A stretch of DNA of 64,000 nt from an uncultured Campylobacter sp. (GTDB lineage: Bacteria; Campylobacterota; Campylobacteria; Campylobacterales; Campylobacteraceae): positions 16,720 through 80,719 of the forward strand of contig NZ_CALUTC010000007.1 in NCBI RefSeq assembly GCF_944323605.1. Direction: 5' to 3'. Under the pieces are notes generated by a model. It had not been told where the DNA came from. It did not search any database and was given only the letters and a program-made list of their open reading frames with translations. Position numbers and translations under genes: made by a program. Below, in pieces: positions 30,732 to 42,517 of the stretch (positions within the stretch are counted from its first letter, which is position 1; every line of letters starts with the position of its first letter).

Positions 30732-31405
30732 ATGGCTATGAAATTTTTAAAAAATTAATCGCCTTAAAATTAGATTTTTCAAATTTTGATTGGCTTGAAA
30801 ATAGCAATTTAAGCGAATTTGAAATTTTACTTTCTATCATACTTACTCAAAATACAAATTGGAATAATGTCTTAAAAGCACTTTCGAATTTAAAAAAAGC
30901 AAATATAAACGATTTTAATGCTTTGGATAATATAAGCAAAGAAGATTTAGCACTTTTGATAAAGCCAAGTGGATTTTATAACACAAAGTCAAAACGTATA
31001 AAAGATTTTATTAATTCTATTAAACTTGATTTTAAAGATTTTGATGATTTTAAAAATAGAGTTGATAGACAGTGGCTTTTGAGTGTCAAAGGTCTTGGTT
31101 TTGAAAGTGCTGATGGCATTTTAAATTATCTTTGTGGTAGAGAAATTTTAGTAGTAGATGCTTATACAAATAGACTTGCTAAGGCTTTAGGATATGAGTT
31201 TGAAAGCTATGATGAGTGTAGAGAATTTTTTGAAAGTGGCGTAGAAAAGAATCAAGAAAAACTTTGCAAATTATTAGGAAAAGATTATAAACTTTATGAG
31301 CTTTATCAAATTTTTCACGCTTTGATTTTGTCCTTTGTAAAGATGTATTCAAAAGGTAAAAGCATAAATAGCGATGGTATGAATATCATAAAAGATCTAA
31401 ATTAA
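30728..31405 (+). CDS. MagIII-like 3-methyladenine DNA glycosylase (HhH-GPD)
   Basis: 225-aa endonuclease III superfamily protein without the C-terminal iron-sulfur cysteines. Helix-hairpin-helix LLSVKGLGFESADGIL with a Lys, then the catalytic Asp in VVDAYTNRLAKAL. This combination matches Helicobacter MagIII, which excises 3-methyladenine. TQNTNWNNV near residue 40 is also typical. ATGA overlap with the ATPase gene suggests one transcript with mfd, a repair cluster. Confidence 0.82.
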   Translation: MNGYEIFKKLIALKLDFSNFDWLENSNLSEFEILLSIILTQNTNWNNVLKALSNLKKANINDFNALDNISKEDLALLIKPSGFYNTKSKRIKDFINSIKLDFKDFDDFKNRVDRQWLLSVKGLGFESADGILNYLCGREILVVDAYTNRLAKALGYEFESYDECREFFESGVEKNQEKLCKLLGKDYKLYELYQIFHALILSFVKMYSKGKSINSDGMNIIKDLN

Positions 31406-31407
31406 AA

Positions 31408-31824
31408 TCAATCATCAAATTCTCTACTTAATACAACACCATTATTATCTATCTTAAGCTCCATATTATTTGACAATTTTATCTCATAATATAAAATTTT
31501 TCTTTCTATTTTCATTATAGCTACATTAGGGTATTCATTTTTTATTATCGCGGCTATGTGTTTTGGCAAAATATTTGGATTAAGACTAGCATATCTTGCT
31601 TTTGCTTCTTTAAAATTGCCTCCTATATCAAATTCAAGCTCTGTGCCATCGCTTAAATAAATTTCATAGGTGCTACCATCAACTTGGACTAAGCCAACAG
31701 AAGCTTGAAAATTTGCACTTATGAATTGTTTTATATTATCAGGTAAAGCTGAAGGTGATATCATCATATCAGCTTTAAGATACAAAAAAACAACTGCAAG
31801 TAAGACAAATACCCTCTTAAGCAA
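31408..31824 (-). CDS. Periplasmic PepSY-like protein
   Basis: 138 aa with a signal peptide (MLKRVFVLLAVVFLYLKA|DMM). Two repeats of a PepSY/BLIP-like fold (residues ~28-75 and ~82-135), each with an alternating YEIYLSDGTELEFD or YYEIKLSNNMELKID strand pair. Such proteins are secreted in Campylobacter; their ligand is not known. Convergent with the glycosylase gene, divergent from the rhomboid gene. Confidence 0.7.
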   Translation of the reverse strand: MLKRVFVLLAVVFLYLKADMMISPSALPDNIKQFISANFQASVGLVQVDGSTYEIYLSDGTELEFDIGGNFKEAKARYASLNPNILPKHIAAIIKNEYPNVAIMKIERKILYYEIKLSNNMELKIDNNGVVLSREFDD

Positions 31825-31897
31825 AGAAATATCCTTATTTTTTCTTAAGATTATATATAAGCTTTGTGAATTATTAGTGAACTTTAATATAAAATGC

Positions 31898-31903
31898 TAC
31901 AAT
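31898..31903 (+). promoter_or_regulatory. Extended -10 box for rhomboid-sixA
   Basis: TGCTACAAT (extended TGn plus TACAAT). Transcription would begin near 31910, after the in-frame TTG at 31905, which favours the ATG at 31929 as the rhomboid start. Confidence 0.5.
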
Positions 31904-31928
31904 TTTGAAAAAAGATTTAGGTTTTATT

Positions 31929-32441
31929 ATGTTTTGTATCGCCCTTATAATTTCAAATTGCATTCTTTATTTTCTAATACCAGATAATGGACTGTATTCT
32001 ATAAATGTATTTTTTATGCAAGGAGCTTATTGGCAAATTATAAGCTCTATGTTTATGCACGCAAATTTAACTCATCTTGCTTTAAATATGATTGTTTTAT
32101 ACCAGTTTGGATATATTTTAGAAAAACATTTAGGAAGTATAAAATTTGCTATTTTATATATGTTTGGAGGAATTTTAACCTCTTTGTTAAGTGCTTTTTA
32201 TGTATATTATGATAGCATTAAAAATCAAGCATTTATAAATCTTGTCGGGGCAAGTGGTGCTATCTGCGTTTTGATAGGTTTTTATGCTTATGCAGATAGA
32301 AAATCATTGTTAGGCTTGGTTGTAGCGGTTTTGATTATGAGTTTTGTGCCTATATTTATGGGAGTAAATGTAGCTTGGTATGCACATATTTTTGGTTTTA
32401 TTTGCGGTTATTTGATAGCTAGATTAAGGGTATTTGTATGA
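31929..32441 (+). CDS. Rhomboid-family intramembrane serine protease
   Basis: 170 aa, six helices. Catalytic serine in GASGAI (residue ~115) and catalytic His in the last helix (AHIFGFICGYL). HANLTHLALNM is the conserved HxxxN region. Shorter than E. coli GlpG because it lacks the cytoplasmic N-domain. A TTG at 31905 would add eight residues but lies upstream of the inferred transcription start. Stop overlaps sixA by four bases. Confidence 0.88.
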   Translation: MFCIALIISNCILYFLIPDNGLYSINVFFMQGAYWQIISSMFMHANLTHLALNMIVLYQFGYILEKHLGSIKFAILYMFGGILTSLLSAFYVYYDSIKNQAFINLVGASGAICVLIGFYAYADRKSLLGLVVAVLIMSFVPIFMGVNVAWYAHIFGFICGYLIARLRVFV

Positions 32442-32914
32442 AAAAAATTTATTTATTAAGACATGCCAAAGCTTTTAAAGAGGGATTAAATGACTTTGAA
32501 AGAGATTTAAATGAAAAAGGCAAAGAGGATATAAAAAAAATGCTAAAAAAGCTTGAAAAATATGGCTTAAATTTTGATATGATAGTATCATCTAAAGCTA
32601 CACGAGCTTTAAAAACAGCAAAAAAATTCGCACAGCATTATAATAAAGAACTACATCTTGAAGATAGTTTTTATGAAGCTAATGCTAAGGACTTGTTTTC
32701 TTACATAAAAAATTTAGATGATAGCATAAAATCAGTTCTTTTAGTCGGACATAATCCAGCCTTAAGTGAGTTAGCCGAGCTTTTAAGCGATATTTGTATA
32801 AATTCTTTTCCAACAAGTTCTGTTTTAGGGCTTTATTTTGAGTCTGATTCTTTTAAGAATTTAAAGGAACACGAAGCTAAGATTTTATTTTTTGAATGCG
32901 TTAAGAATTTATAA
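32438..32914 (+). CDS. sixA: SixA-type phosphohistidine phosphatase
   Basis: 158-aa histidine-phosphatase-superfamily protein. LLRHAKA carries the RH catalytic motif, VSSKATRALKTA the second arginine, and LLVGHNPALSELA the second histidine. Family members dephosphorylate phosphohistidine proteins. ATGA overlap with the rhomboid gene. Confidence 0.85.
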   Translation: MKKIYLLRHAKAFKEGLNDFERDLNEKGKEDIKKMLKKLEKYGLNFDMIVSSKATRALKTAKKFAQHYNKELHLEDSFYEANAKDLFSYIKNLDDSIKSVLLVGHNPALSELAELLSDICINSFPTSSVLGLYFESDSFKNLKEHEAKILFFECVKNL

Positions 32915-32953
32915 TTTTTTTGAATGCTAAAATTAAAACAAAAGCTTTTTTGC

Positions 32954-35901
<2,948 letters not shown>

Positions 35902-35912
<11 letters not shown>

Positions 35913-36663
35913 TAGCTTTGTTAGCAAGAGCTTAAAAATTTCTCGCAATAAGGCTTTAGAGCTGATAGAAAACAAAGAAGTATCATTAAATTCATCTTTT
36001 TTTAAGCCATCTTTTAATATTAAAAACTATCTTTTAAGCATAGATAAAAAATCAGATTTAAGTGAGGCAGATTTATTAAATAGTGAGCTTTTAAAGCTTG
36101 AATTAATAAAGAAAATTTATGTAAGTAGAGCGGCTTTTAAACTTAAGTATTTTTTAAATGAAATACAGCTTGATTTAAAAGATAAAATTTGCCTTGATAT
36201 AGGCTCTTCAAAGGGCGGATTTGTAGAGGTTTTGCTAGAAAATGGAGTTAAAAAGGTTGTAGCTTTAGATGTGGGTTCTATGCAACTTGACAAGAGTTTA
36301 AGAGAAAATTTAAGAGTTGTTTGTGTTGAAAATACTGACTTAAGATCTTTTAAAAGTGATTTAAAATTTGATTTTATAAGCTGTGATGTGAGTTTTATAT
36401 CTTTATTAAAACTTTTAGAATATATAAATAATTTTGCAAAAAAGGATATAATTTTGCTTTTTAAGCCACAATTTGAACTAGGCATTGACGCAAAGAGAAA
36501 TAAAAAAGGTTTATGTTTAGATGAAAAAGAGATATATAGAGCAAGAGAAAATTTTGAAAAAGAATGCAAGGCTTTATGCTGGAATTTTAAATTCAGCAAG
36601 GCTTCAGAGTTGAGAGGAAAGAATGGAAATATCGAGTATTTTTACTATTACCAAAAAGGATGA
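35902..36663 (+). CDS. tlyA: TlyA-type rRNA 2'-O-methyltransferase/hemolysin
   Basis: 253 aa. N-terminal S4 RNA-binding domain (MRYDSFVSKSLKISRNKALELIENKEV), then an FtsJ-like methyltransferase with SAM motif CLDIGSSKGGFVEVLLENG and the K-D-K-E type residues (SRAAFKL, DVSFISL, LFKPQFELG). TlyA methylates C1409/C1920-type cytidines in rRNA and affects capreomycin sensitivity. Overlaps ribF by 41 nt. Confidence 0.92.
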
Positions 36664-37483
36664 AGTAAGAGACTTGGCTATAGGTTGCTTTGATGGACTC
36701 CATTTAGCACATTTCGAGCTTTTTAAGCATCTTGGTAAAAAATCAGCTATCTTAATAATAGACAAAGATTATAAATACAACCTAACTCCGAATGAGGACA
36801 AACATTTTTTTATAAATTTTAGTGTCTTTTCTTTGTCATTTGATGATATAAAACATATGCAAGGTGATGAATTTTTAAATGAGCTTAAAAAAGAATTTAA
36901 AAACTTAGAAAAAATAGTGCTTGGTTATGATTTTCGTTTCGGTTTAAATAGAGCATTTGCCGCTGATGATGTTGAAAAGTTAAGTGGCATTAAAACCGTT
37001 ATCGTGCCTGAATTTAAGCTTAATGGGCTTAGCGTGCATTCAAAACTAATAAGAGAATTTTTAAAAAATGGCAAAATAAAAGAAGCAAACGAGATGTTAG
37101 GCAGAGCTTATAGCGTTAAAGCAGAGATTGTAAGAGGGCAGGGACTAGGTTCAAAAGAGCTTGTGGCTACTATAAATTTGGAGTGTAAAGATAGATATTT
37201 GCTTCCTAAAAATGGTGTTTATGCAAGTTTTACAAATTTAAATGATAAATTTTTTAAAAGTGTTTGTTTTATAGGTATTAGAAATACAGATTTAAATTTT
37301 AGCTTTGAAACCCATATTTTAGATGAGAATTTTAAAGATGAGAATTTTAAAGAAGCAAGAGTATTTTTCAAGGACTTTTTGAGAGAAAATCAAAAATTTA
37401 AAGATTTATCGCAGCTAAAAGCTCAAATTCTAAAAGACTGTAAAAATGCTTTAAAACTTTTAGGAGGCTTTAATGAAAGATGA
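36623..37483 (+). CDS. ribF: Bifunctional riboflavin kinase/FAD synthetase
   Basis: 286 aa (usual ~310). N-terminal nucleotidyltransferase with GCFDGLHLAHFELF and VLGYDFRFGLNR, then a flavokinase domain with RGQGLGSKELVATINL and LPKNGVYAS. Converts riboflavin to FMN and FAD. Starts deep within tlyA and ends within cmoA, so its expression depends on coupled translation. Confidence 0.9.
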   Translation: MEISSIFTITKKDEVRDLAIGCFDGLHLAHFELFKHLGKKSAILIIDKDYKYNLTPNEDKHFFINFSVFSLSFDDIKHMQGDEFLNELKKEFKNLEKIVLGYDFRFGLNRAFAADDVEKLSGIKTVIVPEFKLNGLSVHSKLIREFLKNGKIKEANEMLGRAYSVKAEIVRGQGLGSKELVATINLECKDRYLLPKNGVYASFTNLNDKFFKSVCFIGIRNTDLNFSFETHILDENFKDENFKEARVFFKDFLRENQKFKDLSQLKAQILKDCKNALKLLGGFNER

Positions 37484-38177
37484 AGTTTTTAAGCTCGATG
37501 TAAAAAAACAATTTGAATTTGATGAAGATGTGGTATCTGTTTTTGATGATATGATAAGCAGATCCGTTCCTTTTTATGATGAAAATTTGCAACTTTGCGT
37601 TTCTTTGATTTCAAAACTTGCTAAACAAAATTCTACACTTTGTGATCTTGGTTGCTCTACAGGCACTTTTTTGCTCGAAATGTTTAAGGCAAGAAGTGAT
37701 TTGCTTTTGCACGGCATAGACAGTTCAGAAGCTATGCTTAATAACGCTAGGCATAAAGCCAAAGCGTATGGTGCAAAGATAACACTGCATAGCGGCTTGC
37801 TTGATGAATTTTTGTTTTTTAAAAGCGATATATTTGTCTCATCTTATACTATGCAGTTTATAAGACCCCCAAAAAGACAGGCTTTGATAAATAACATATA
37901 TGATAAACTAAACGAAAATGGATTTTTTATAATGAGTGAAAAAGTGCTTTATGAAGACGCTTTTTTGTCTAAAAAAATGATAGAGCTTTATAGCGAATAT
38001 AAACTATCAAAAGGATATAGTAAAATAGAGATAAGCAATAAAAGAGAAGCCTTAGAAAATGTTTTAGTCCCATACAGTGAAAAAGAAAATATTGCTATGC
38101 TTAAAAATGCTGGATTTTCCAAGATAGAAAGCATTTTTAAATGGGCTAATTTCGAGACTTTTTTAGCTTTTAAGTAA
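37473..38177 (+). CDS. cmoA: Carboxy-S-adenosylmethionine synthase (CmoA-like)
   Basis: 234 aa. Starts with FEFDEDVVSVFDDMISRSVPFYDE, the signature of CmoA, then SAM motif LCDLGCSTGTFLLEM and SYTMQFIRPPKR. CmoA makes carboxy-SAM used to form 5-oxyacetyl-uridine at the tRNA wobble position. Overlaps ribF by 11 nt and ends the ligA operon. Confidence 0.9.
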   Translation: MKDEVFKLDVKKQFEFDEDVVSVFDDMISRSVPFYDENLQLCVSLISKLAKQNSTLCDLGCSTGTFLLEMFKARSDLLLHGIDSSEAMLNNARHKAKAYGAKITLHSGLLDEFLFFKSDIFVSSYTMQFIRPPKRQALINNIYDKLNENGFFIMSEKVLYEDAFLSKKMIELYSEYKLSKGYSKIEISNKREALENVLVPYSEKENIAMLKNAGFSKIESIFKWANFETFLAFK

Positions 38178-38246
38178 TGCAAAGCTCACAGTCTATTTGT
38201 TTGCTAAATTTAGCTATACTTTTTTAATATTATTTTAAGGTTTTAA

Positions 38247-39071
38247 ATGACTTATATTTTAAAAATTTGCACTGCTGATGAAAAAGGCTTGATTTATAGG
38301 ATTTGCGACCTTATTTTTAGACACCATATAAATATCATTAAAAATGATGAATTTGTTGGCGAGGGAATGTTTTTCTTTAGGTCTGTTTTAGAAGGTGATT
38401 TTGATACAAATGCTTTTTTAGGACTTTTAGAGGCACTTTTACCAAAAAATTCTTTAATAGAACTGCATAAAAATAGAAAAAAAGATATAGTAATCTTTGC
38501 AAGTAAAGAAAGCCACTGCATTGGAGATTTGCTGATAAAACACTACAGCAATGAACTTAAAGCAAATATAAAAGCTGTTATTTCAAACCACGATTCGTTA
38601 GAGGATTTAGTTTTGAAATTTAATCTACCTTTTCATTTTATATCCACTTTAAATTTAGATAGACAGTTGCAAGAAGAAAAGGTTTTAGAGTGTTTAAAGG
38701 GATATGATTTTGATTATCTTGTATTAGCAAAATATATGAGAATTTTATCATCTTCTTTTGTTTCGAAATTCGAACATAAAATCATAAACATACACCACTC
38801 ATTTCTACCAGCTTTTATAGGTGCAAATCCCTACAAACAAGCTTACGAAAGAGGAGTTAAGATAATAGGTGCAACAGCTCATTTTGTTAATGATAATCTT
38901 GATGAAGGTCCTATAATAACTCAAGATATATTGTCAATAAGCCACGAAGATACTTGGCAAGATATGAGAGATAAGGGTAGGGCAGTGGAAAAAAATGTTT
39001 TAGCAAAGGCACTTGATTTGGTCTTTGATGACAGAGTTTTTATATACGAAAATAAAACAATTGTCTTTTAA
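38247..39071 (+). CDS. purU: Formyltetrahydrofolate deformylase
   Basis: 274 aa. N-terminal ACT domain (LKICTADEKGLIYRICDLIFRHHINI), then a formyltransferase fold with the catalytic Asn-His region (IINIHHSFLPAFIGANPYKQAYERGVKIIGATAHFV) and the Asp of DEGPIITQD. Releases formate for purine synthesis and one-carbon balance. Own AAGG ribosome binding site; the promoter is not clear in the 69-base gap. Confidence 0.93.
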   Translation: MTYILKICTADEKGLIYRICDLIFRHHINIIKNDEFVGEGMFFFRSVLEGDFDTNAFLGLLEALLPKNSLIELHKNRKKDIVIFASKESHCIGDLLIKHYSNELKANIKAVISNHDSLEDLVLKFNLPFHFISTLNLDRQLQEEKVLECLKGYDFDYLVLAKYMRILSSSFVSKFEHKIINIHHSFLPAFIGANPYKQAYERGVKIIGATAHFVNDNLDEGPIITQDILSISHEDTWQDMRDKGRAVEKNVLAKALDLVFDDRVFIYENKTIVF

Positions 39072-39110
39072 AATTTTTTGTATGATATTTGCAAGAAATC
39101 TATAAAACTG

Positions 39111-39116
39111 TATAAT
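39111..39116 (+). promoter_or_regulatory. -10 box for MFS transporter
   Basis: TATAAT after ACTG, 29 nt before the ATG at 39145. Confidence 0.45.
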
Positions 39117-39144
39117 ATAGTCAAGCAAATGTTTTGGATTAAAT

Positions 39145-40278
39145 ATGAATTTTATAAAAACTGTCATAATATTTACAGCTATATTAACTTTAGCTCTTTT
39201 GTATGCACCACAACCAATAGCTCCAAATTTGGCTATTTACTTTAATGTTTCTTTGAGTGAAATTTCTTGGGTATTAAGCGTTTCCTTGATACCTCTTGCC
39301 ATAGCACCGCTTTTGTATGGATATTTGCTTGAAAAATTCTCCTTAAAAAGAATACTCATTTTTTCTTTACTTGCTTGTGCTATTTTTCAAATTATCGCAA
39401 ATTTAAGTTCTAATTTTTACTTTTTTCTAAGTTTTAGATTCTTGCAGTCTCTTTGTATCCCAGCCATACTTACATCACTTTTAACTCTTTTAACTCGTAT
39501 AGACGAGCAAAACACTCAAAAAAATGTAGCTATTTACGTGGGAGCTACTACATTTGGTGGTTTTGTGGGCAGGGTTTTTGGGTCTTATCTTAGTGATTTG
39601 TTTTCTTGGCATTTTGCCTTAAATTTCTTTGCTATATTAATGCTTTTTTGTGCTTTTTTGTGCTTTGCTTTTAAGGATAGTAATTCTAGTGTTATGCAAG
39701 TATCATTAAGGGATTTTATACCATATTTTAGGGAAACTAAATTTTTGGTTTTGCTTTTTTGTATATTTATAATGTTTTTTTCTTTTCAAAGTGTGCTTTC
39801 ATTTTTGCCATTTCATCTTAAGGATATTTTTAAAGATATTACACAAACTCAAATAGGTTTGATATATCTTGGTTTTTTAACGGGCATTTTTAGTTCTTTG
39901 TTTATAGGGCAGACTGTTAAATTTTTTAAAAGTAGATTTAATACAGTTATTTTTGGGCTTTTTATCTTTATAACAGGGACTATTTTTATGCTGATTCCAT
40001 TTTTTGAATTTTATTTTATAGCTATGTTCGTTTTTTGTAGCGGAATGTTTATATGCCACTGTATATTTTCTGCTTTGTTAAATTTAAGCACTACACAAAA
40101 AGGATTGGCAAATGGACTTTATCTGACATTTTACTACAGCGGAGGGGCTTTTGGTTCGGTATTGCCAAGCTTTTATTATGCTAGTTTGGGTTGGAATTTC
40201 CTTTGTATCTTTACTGTGTTACTTTTATTCTCATCTATATTAATTTTACTTAAATATAGGAATTTTTATAAATACTAA
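39145..40278 (+). CDS. Major facilitator superfamily transporter
   Basis: 377 aa with about twelve helices. The MFS loop motif appears as GYLLEKFSLKRIL after helix 2, and helices 4-5 carry FRFLQSLCIPAIL. Similar to YnfM-type drug/metabolite exporters. Substrate not predictable. It stands alone with its own promoter, before the frameshifted citE. Confidence 0.8.
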   Translation: MNFIKTVIIFTAILTLALLYAPQPIAPNLAIYFNVSLSEISWVLSVSLIPLAIAPLLYGYLLEKFSLKRILIFSLLACAIFQIIANLSSNFYFFLSFRFLQSLCIPAILTSLLTLLTRIDEQNTQKNVAIYVGATTFGGFVGRVFGSYLSDLFSWHFALNFFAILMLFCAFLCFAFKDSNSSVMQVSLRDFIPYFRETKFLVLLFCIFIMFFSFQSVLSFLPFHLKDIFKDITQTQIGLIYLGFLTGIFSSLFIGQTVKFFKSRFNTVIFGLFIFITGTIFMLIPFFEFYFIAMFVFCSGMFICHCIFSALLNLSTTQKGLANGLYLTFYYSGGAFGSVLPSFYYASLGWNFLCIFTVLLLFSSILILLKYRNFYKY

Positions 40279-40344
40279 AATAATATTTTGCTTTTAGCTT
40301 AAAGTATAAATCTAAAAACATTTATATTCTTTTGTATTCTTTGA

Positions 40345-40350
40345 TATAAT
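40345..40350 (+). promoter_or_regulatory. Extended -10 box before citE
   Basis: TGATATAAT, 30 nt before the ATG at 40380, with AAGG in between. The promoter is intact although the gene is frameshifted. Confidence 0.5.
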
Positions 40351-40379
40351 GTTTAATAAAAAATTAAGGTTTATACTAT

Positions 40380-41229
40380 ATGTCAAATTCTGTTTCTTTT
40401 AGAGATTATCCAAAAGCAAAAAGCTTTCTTTTTGTATCAGGGATTAAAAAAGATGATTTTAAGCATTGCTTTGCAAGTGAAGCAGATGCCATTGTAATAG
40501 ATTTAGAAGATTCTGTTCCAGCTGAACGCAAAAAAGAGAGTAGGGCTAATGTATTAGAATTTTGTCGCTTAAATTCTGATAAGAAATTTTTTATTCGTGT
40601 AAATGATGCACAAAGTGATTTTTTCAATGATGATATGGTTTTTATAAGAGAATTAGGCTTGAAGTTTATAATGGGTATAATGCTTTCTAAGGCGGAGCAA
40701 AAAGAGCACATAGAATCTGTCTTAAAAAAATTTAGGAGAAGTGCCTATAATCTTGCTTATAGAAAGTGCTTTAGGACTTCAAAATTTAAATCTCATAGCC
40801 GCACATCCTTGCGTAAAACAACTTGCTTTTGGGGCATTTGATATGATACTTGATTTGGGTTTAAAAGATGGATATGGTAAGGATTTTGTGTTAAATTATG
40901 CTCGTGTGCAAATGATTTTATCAAGCCGAATTTACAATCTTTTGCCACCGATAAATCGCGTATTTCCAAATACTAAAGATGAATCTAAATTTAAAACACA
41001 TTTAGAATTTGTTTATTCTATGGGTTTTAGCGGTGCATTAACCTTTTATCCAAATCAACTCTCTATCATAAATGAAATTTTTTCTCAAGGAGACAAAGAA
41101 AGTGAATGGGCAAAAGAGGTTTTAAGATTATCAAAACTTCACAAAGGTGAGCCTTTTAGTTTTGAGGGGAATAGGGTTGATATATCCACGATTAAAAAGG
41201 CTCAAGGAATTTTAAAAACGCAGTATTGA
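40380..41229 (+). pseudogene. CitE-like HpcH/HpaI aldolase, frameshifted at an A7 tract
   Basis: Citrate-lyase beta-like aldolase broken in two frames. The first part (40380 onwards) has FVSGIKKDDFKH and AIVIDLEDSVP. The second (to 41229) has PIILLIESALGLQNL, FGAFDMILDLG and GFSGALTFYPNQ. The break is at A7 (40724-40730): dropping one A reads VLKNLGEVPIILLIESALGL and gives one ~282-aa protein of normal CitE length. The enzyme family cleaves (3S)-citramalyl-, malyl- or citryl-CoA. With a good promoter and no other lesion, this may be a recent mutation, a slippage-controlled gene or an assembly error rather than an old pseudogene. Confidence 0.8.
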
Positions 41230-41231
41230 CT

Positions 41232-41564
41232 TTATGTTGTCTTTTTATATTCATACCCCCATATAGCAAGTGAATTTAACACGTCTTTTAGACTTTCGCC
41301 CAGAGGAGTCAAAAAATACTCCACTCGCGGCGGAACTTCGGCATAGACTTTACGCTTTAAAATCTTTGCTTCTTCTAGCTCTCGTAGATTCTGTGTTAGC
41401 ACTGCTTGAGATATGCTTTGATTTTTAGTGGCTGAAATGCTTTTCTTTAGCTCCCCAAAACGTTTCCTCCCGCTTAATAAATCTCGTATTATAAGAAATT
41501 TCCATTTGTTACCGATGAGATTTAGTGTCGTCTCAATATGACAAGGCGAGTGATATTTTTTCAT
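41232..41564 (-). CDS. HxlR-family transcriptional regulator
   Basis: 110-aa winged helix protein (SPCHIETTLNLIGNKWKFLIIRDLLSGRKRFGELKKSI…TQNLRELEEAKILKRKVYAEVPPRVEYFLTPLGESL). The Cys at residue 8 matches the redox-sensing Cys of HypR/YodB-like members. Divergent from an NAD(P)-binding oxidoreductase, the usual target of such regulators. The stop is 3 bases from the citE end. Confidence 0.88.
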   Translation of the reverse strand: MKKYHSPCHIETTLNLIGNKWKFLIIRDLLSGRKRFGELKKSISATKNQSISQAVLTQNLRELEEAKILKRKVYAEVPPRVEYFLTPLGESLKDVLNSLAIWGYEYKKTT

Positions 41565-41700
41565 AGCTTTCCTTTAAAATTTTACATTAAATTCTAACAT
41601 ATTTTTACAACTTATATTATAAATTTTAAAAAAATTATTGTTTAAAAAACACATATTTTACACAATAATATTAAAAATACTACTACATTATAAAATTATT

Positions 41701-41734
41701 CCTACTTAAATTTATATACCTACTCTATTATAAT
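41701..41734 (+). promoter_or_regulatory. Promoter/possible operator of the oxidoreductase gene
   Basis: TATAAT at 41729-41734. Two direct repeats CCTACTT (41701-41707) and CCTACTC (41719-41725) lie 18 bp apart just upstream, a plausible HxlR dimer site. The operator role is inferred. Confidence 0.35.
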
Positions 41735-41781
41735 TTCAATGTTGCTTTTTAAGAGCAAAAAATTTATTATAAAGGATATAG

Positions 41782-42414
41782 ATGAAAATAGCAGTATTAG
41801 CCGCAAGTGGCAAAGCAGGTAGATTAATCGTAAGTGAAGCCTTAAACAAAGGTTTAGAAGTTACAGCCTTTGTGCGAGATTCTAAAAAGGCGAATTTTGA
41901 TACTTCTGTATGTGTCGTGCAAAAAGATATTTTTAAGCTAGAATCTAGCGATTTACAAGGCTTTAATGTGATAATCGATGCCTTTGGAGAATGGCAGAAT
42001 CTTATCTTACACAAGACTCATATAGAACATTTACTTACGATTCTAGTAGGAAATAAGGCAAAATTCCTTGTGGTTGGCGGAGCAGGAAGCTTGTATATGG
42101 ATAAAAGCCATACTGTAATGCTTATGGATACAAAGGACTTCCCAAAAGAGTATTTGCCTTTGGCAAAGGCTACCGCAGAGGGTTTATCAGTGTTGCGTAA
42201 TGCTAAAGAGCTAAATTGGGTTTATGTAAGCCCAGCAGCTGTCTTTATCCCAGATAGTCTAAAAAGTGTAAAGTATAAAATCATTGGCGAGGAATTTGAA
42301 GTTAATAGTAAAGGCGAATCGCAAATAAGCTACGTTGATTATGCCTCTGCTATGATAGAAATAGCTTTAGATTCTAAATATTCCAAACAAAGAGTAGGTG
42401 TGATAGGTCTATAA
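41782..42414 (+). CDS. NAD(P)H-binding oxidoreductase (NmrA/YwnB-like)
   Basis: 210-aa Rossmann protein with the nucleotide motif AASGKAGRLIV in place of GATGxxG, KFLVVGGAGSLY mid-protein and VYVSPAAVFIPD. Similar proteins reduce quinones or flavins and are induced by electrophiles. Good AAGGATATAG site. Divergent HxlR gene suggests redox or aldehyde stress control. The pair looks like an accessory insertion between housekeeping genes. Confidence 0.82.
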   Translation: MKIAVLAASGKAGRLIVSEALNKGLEVTAFVRDSKKANFDTSVCVVQKDIFKLESSDLQGFNVIIDAFGEWQNLILHKTHIEHLLTILVGNKAKFLVVGGAGSLYMDKSHTVMLMDTKDFPKEYLPLAKATAEGLSVLRNAKELNWVYVSPAAVFIPDSLKSVKYKIIGEEFEVNSKGESQISYVDYASAMIEIALDSKYSKQRVGVIGL

Positions 42415-42489
42415 TATAAATTTTTGATATTATCTATAAAAAATGAATAAGCCTTTTATAAAATTTGGCATTCTAGACTTGTTTTTTGT

Positions 42490-42495
42490 TATAAT
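42490..42495 (+). promoter_or_regulatory. Extended -10 box for ArsB-like gene
   Basis: TGTTATAAT (TG at 42487-42488), 23 nt before the ATG at 42518, with AAGGA between. Confidence 0.55.
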
Positions 42496-42517
42496 ATCTT
42501 TATTTTAGAAGGATTTA

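Noticed and set aside
40741..41229. Separate short CitE gene starting at GTG 40741
   Set aside because: Sequence joins exactly with the upstream frame when one A of A7 is removed.
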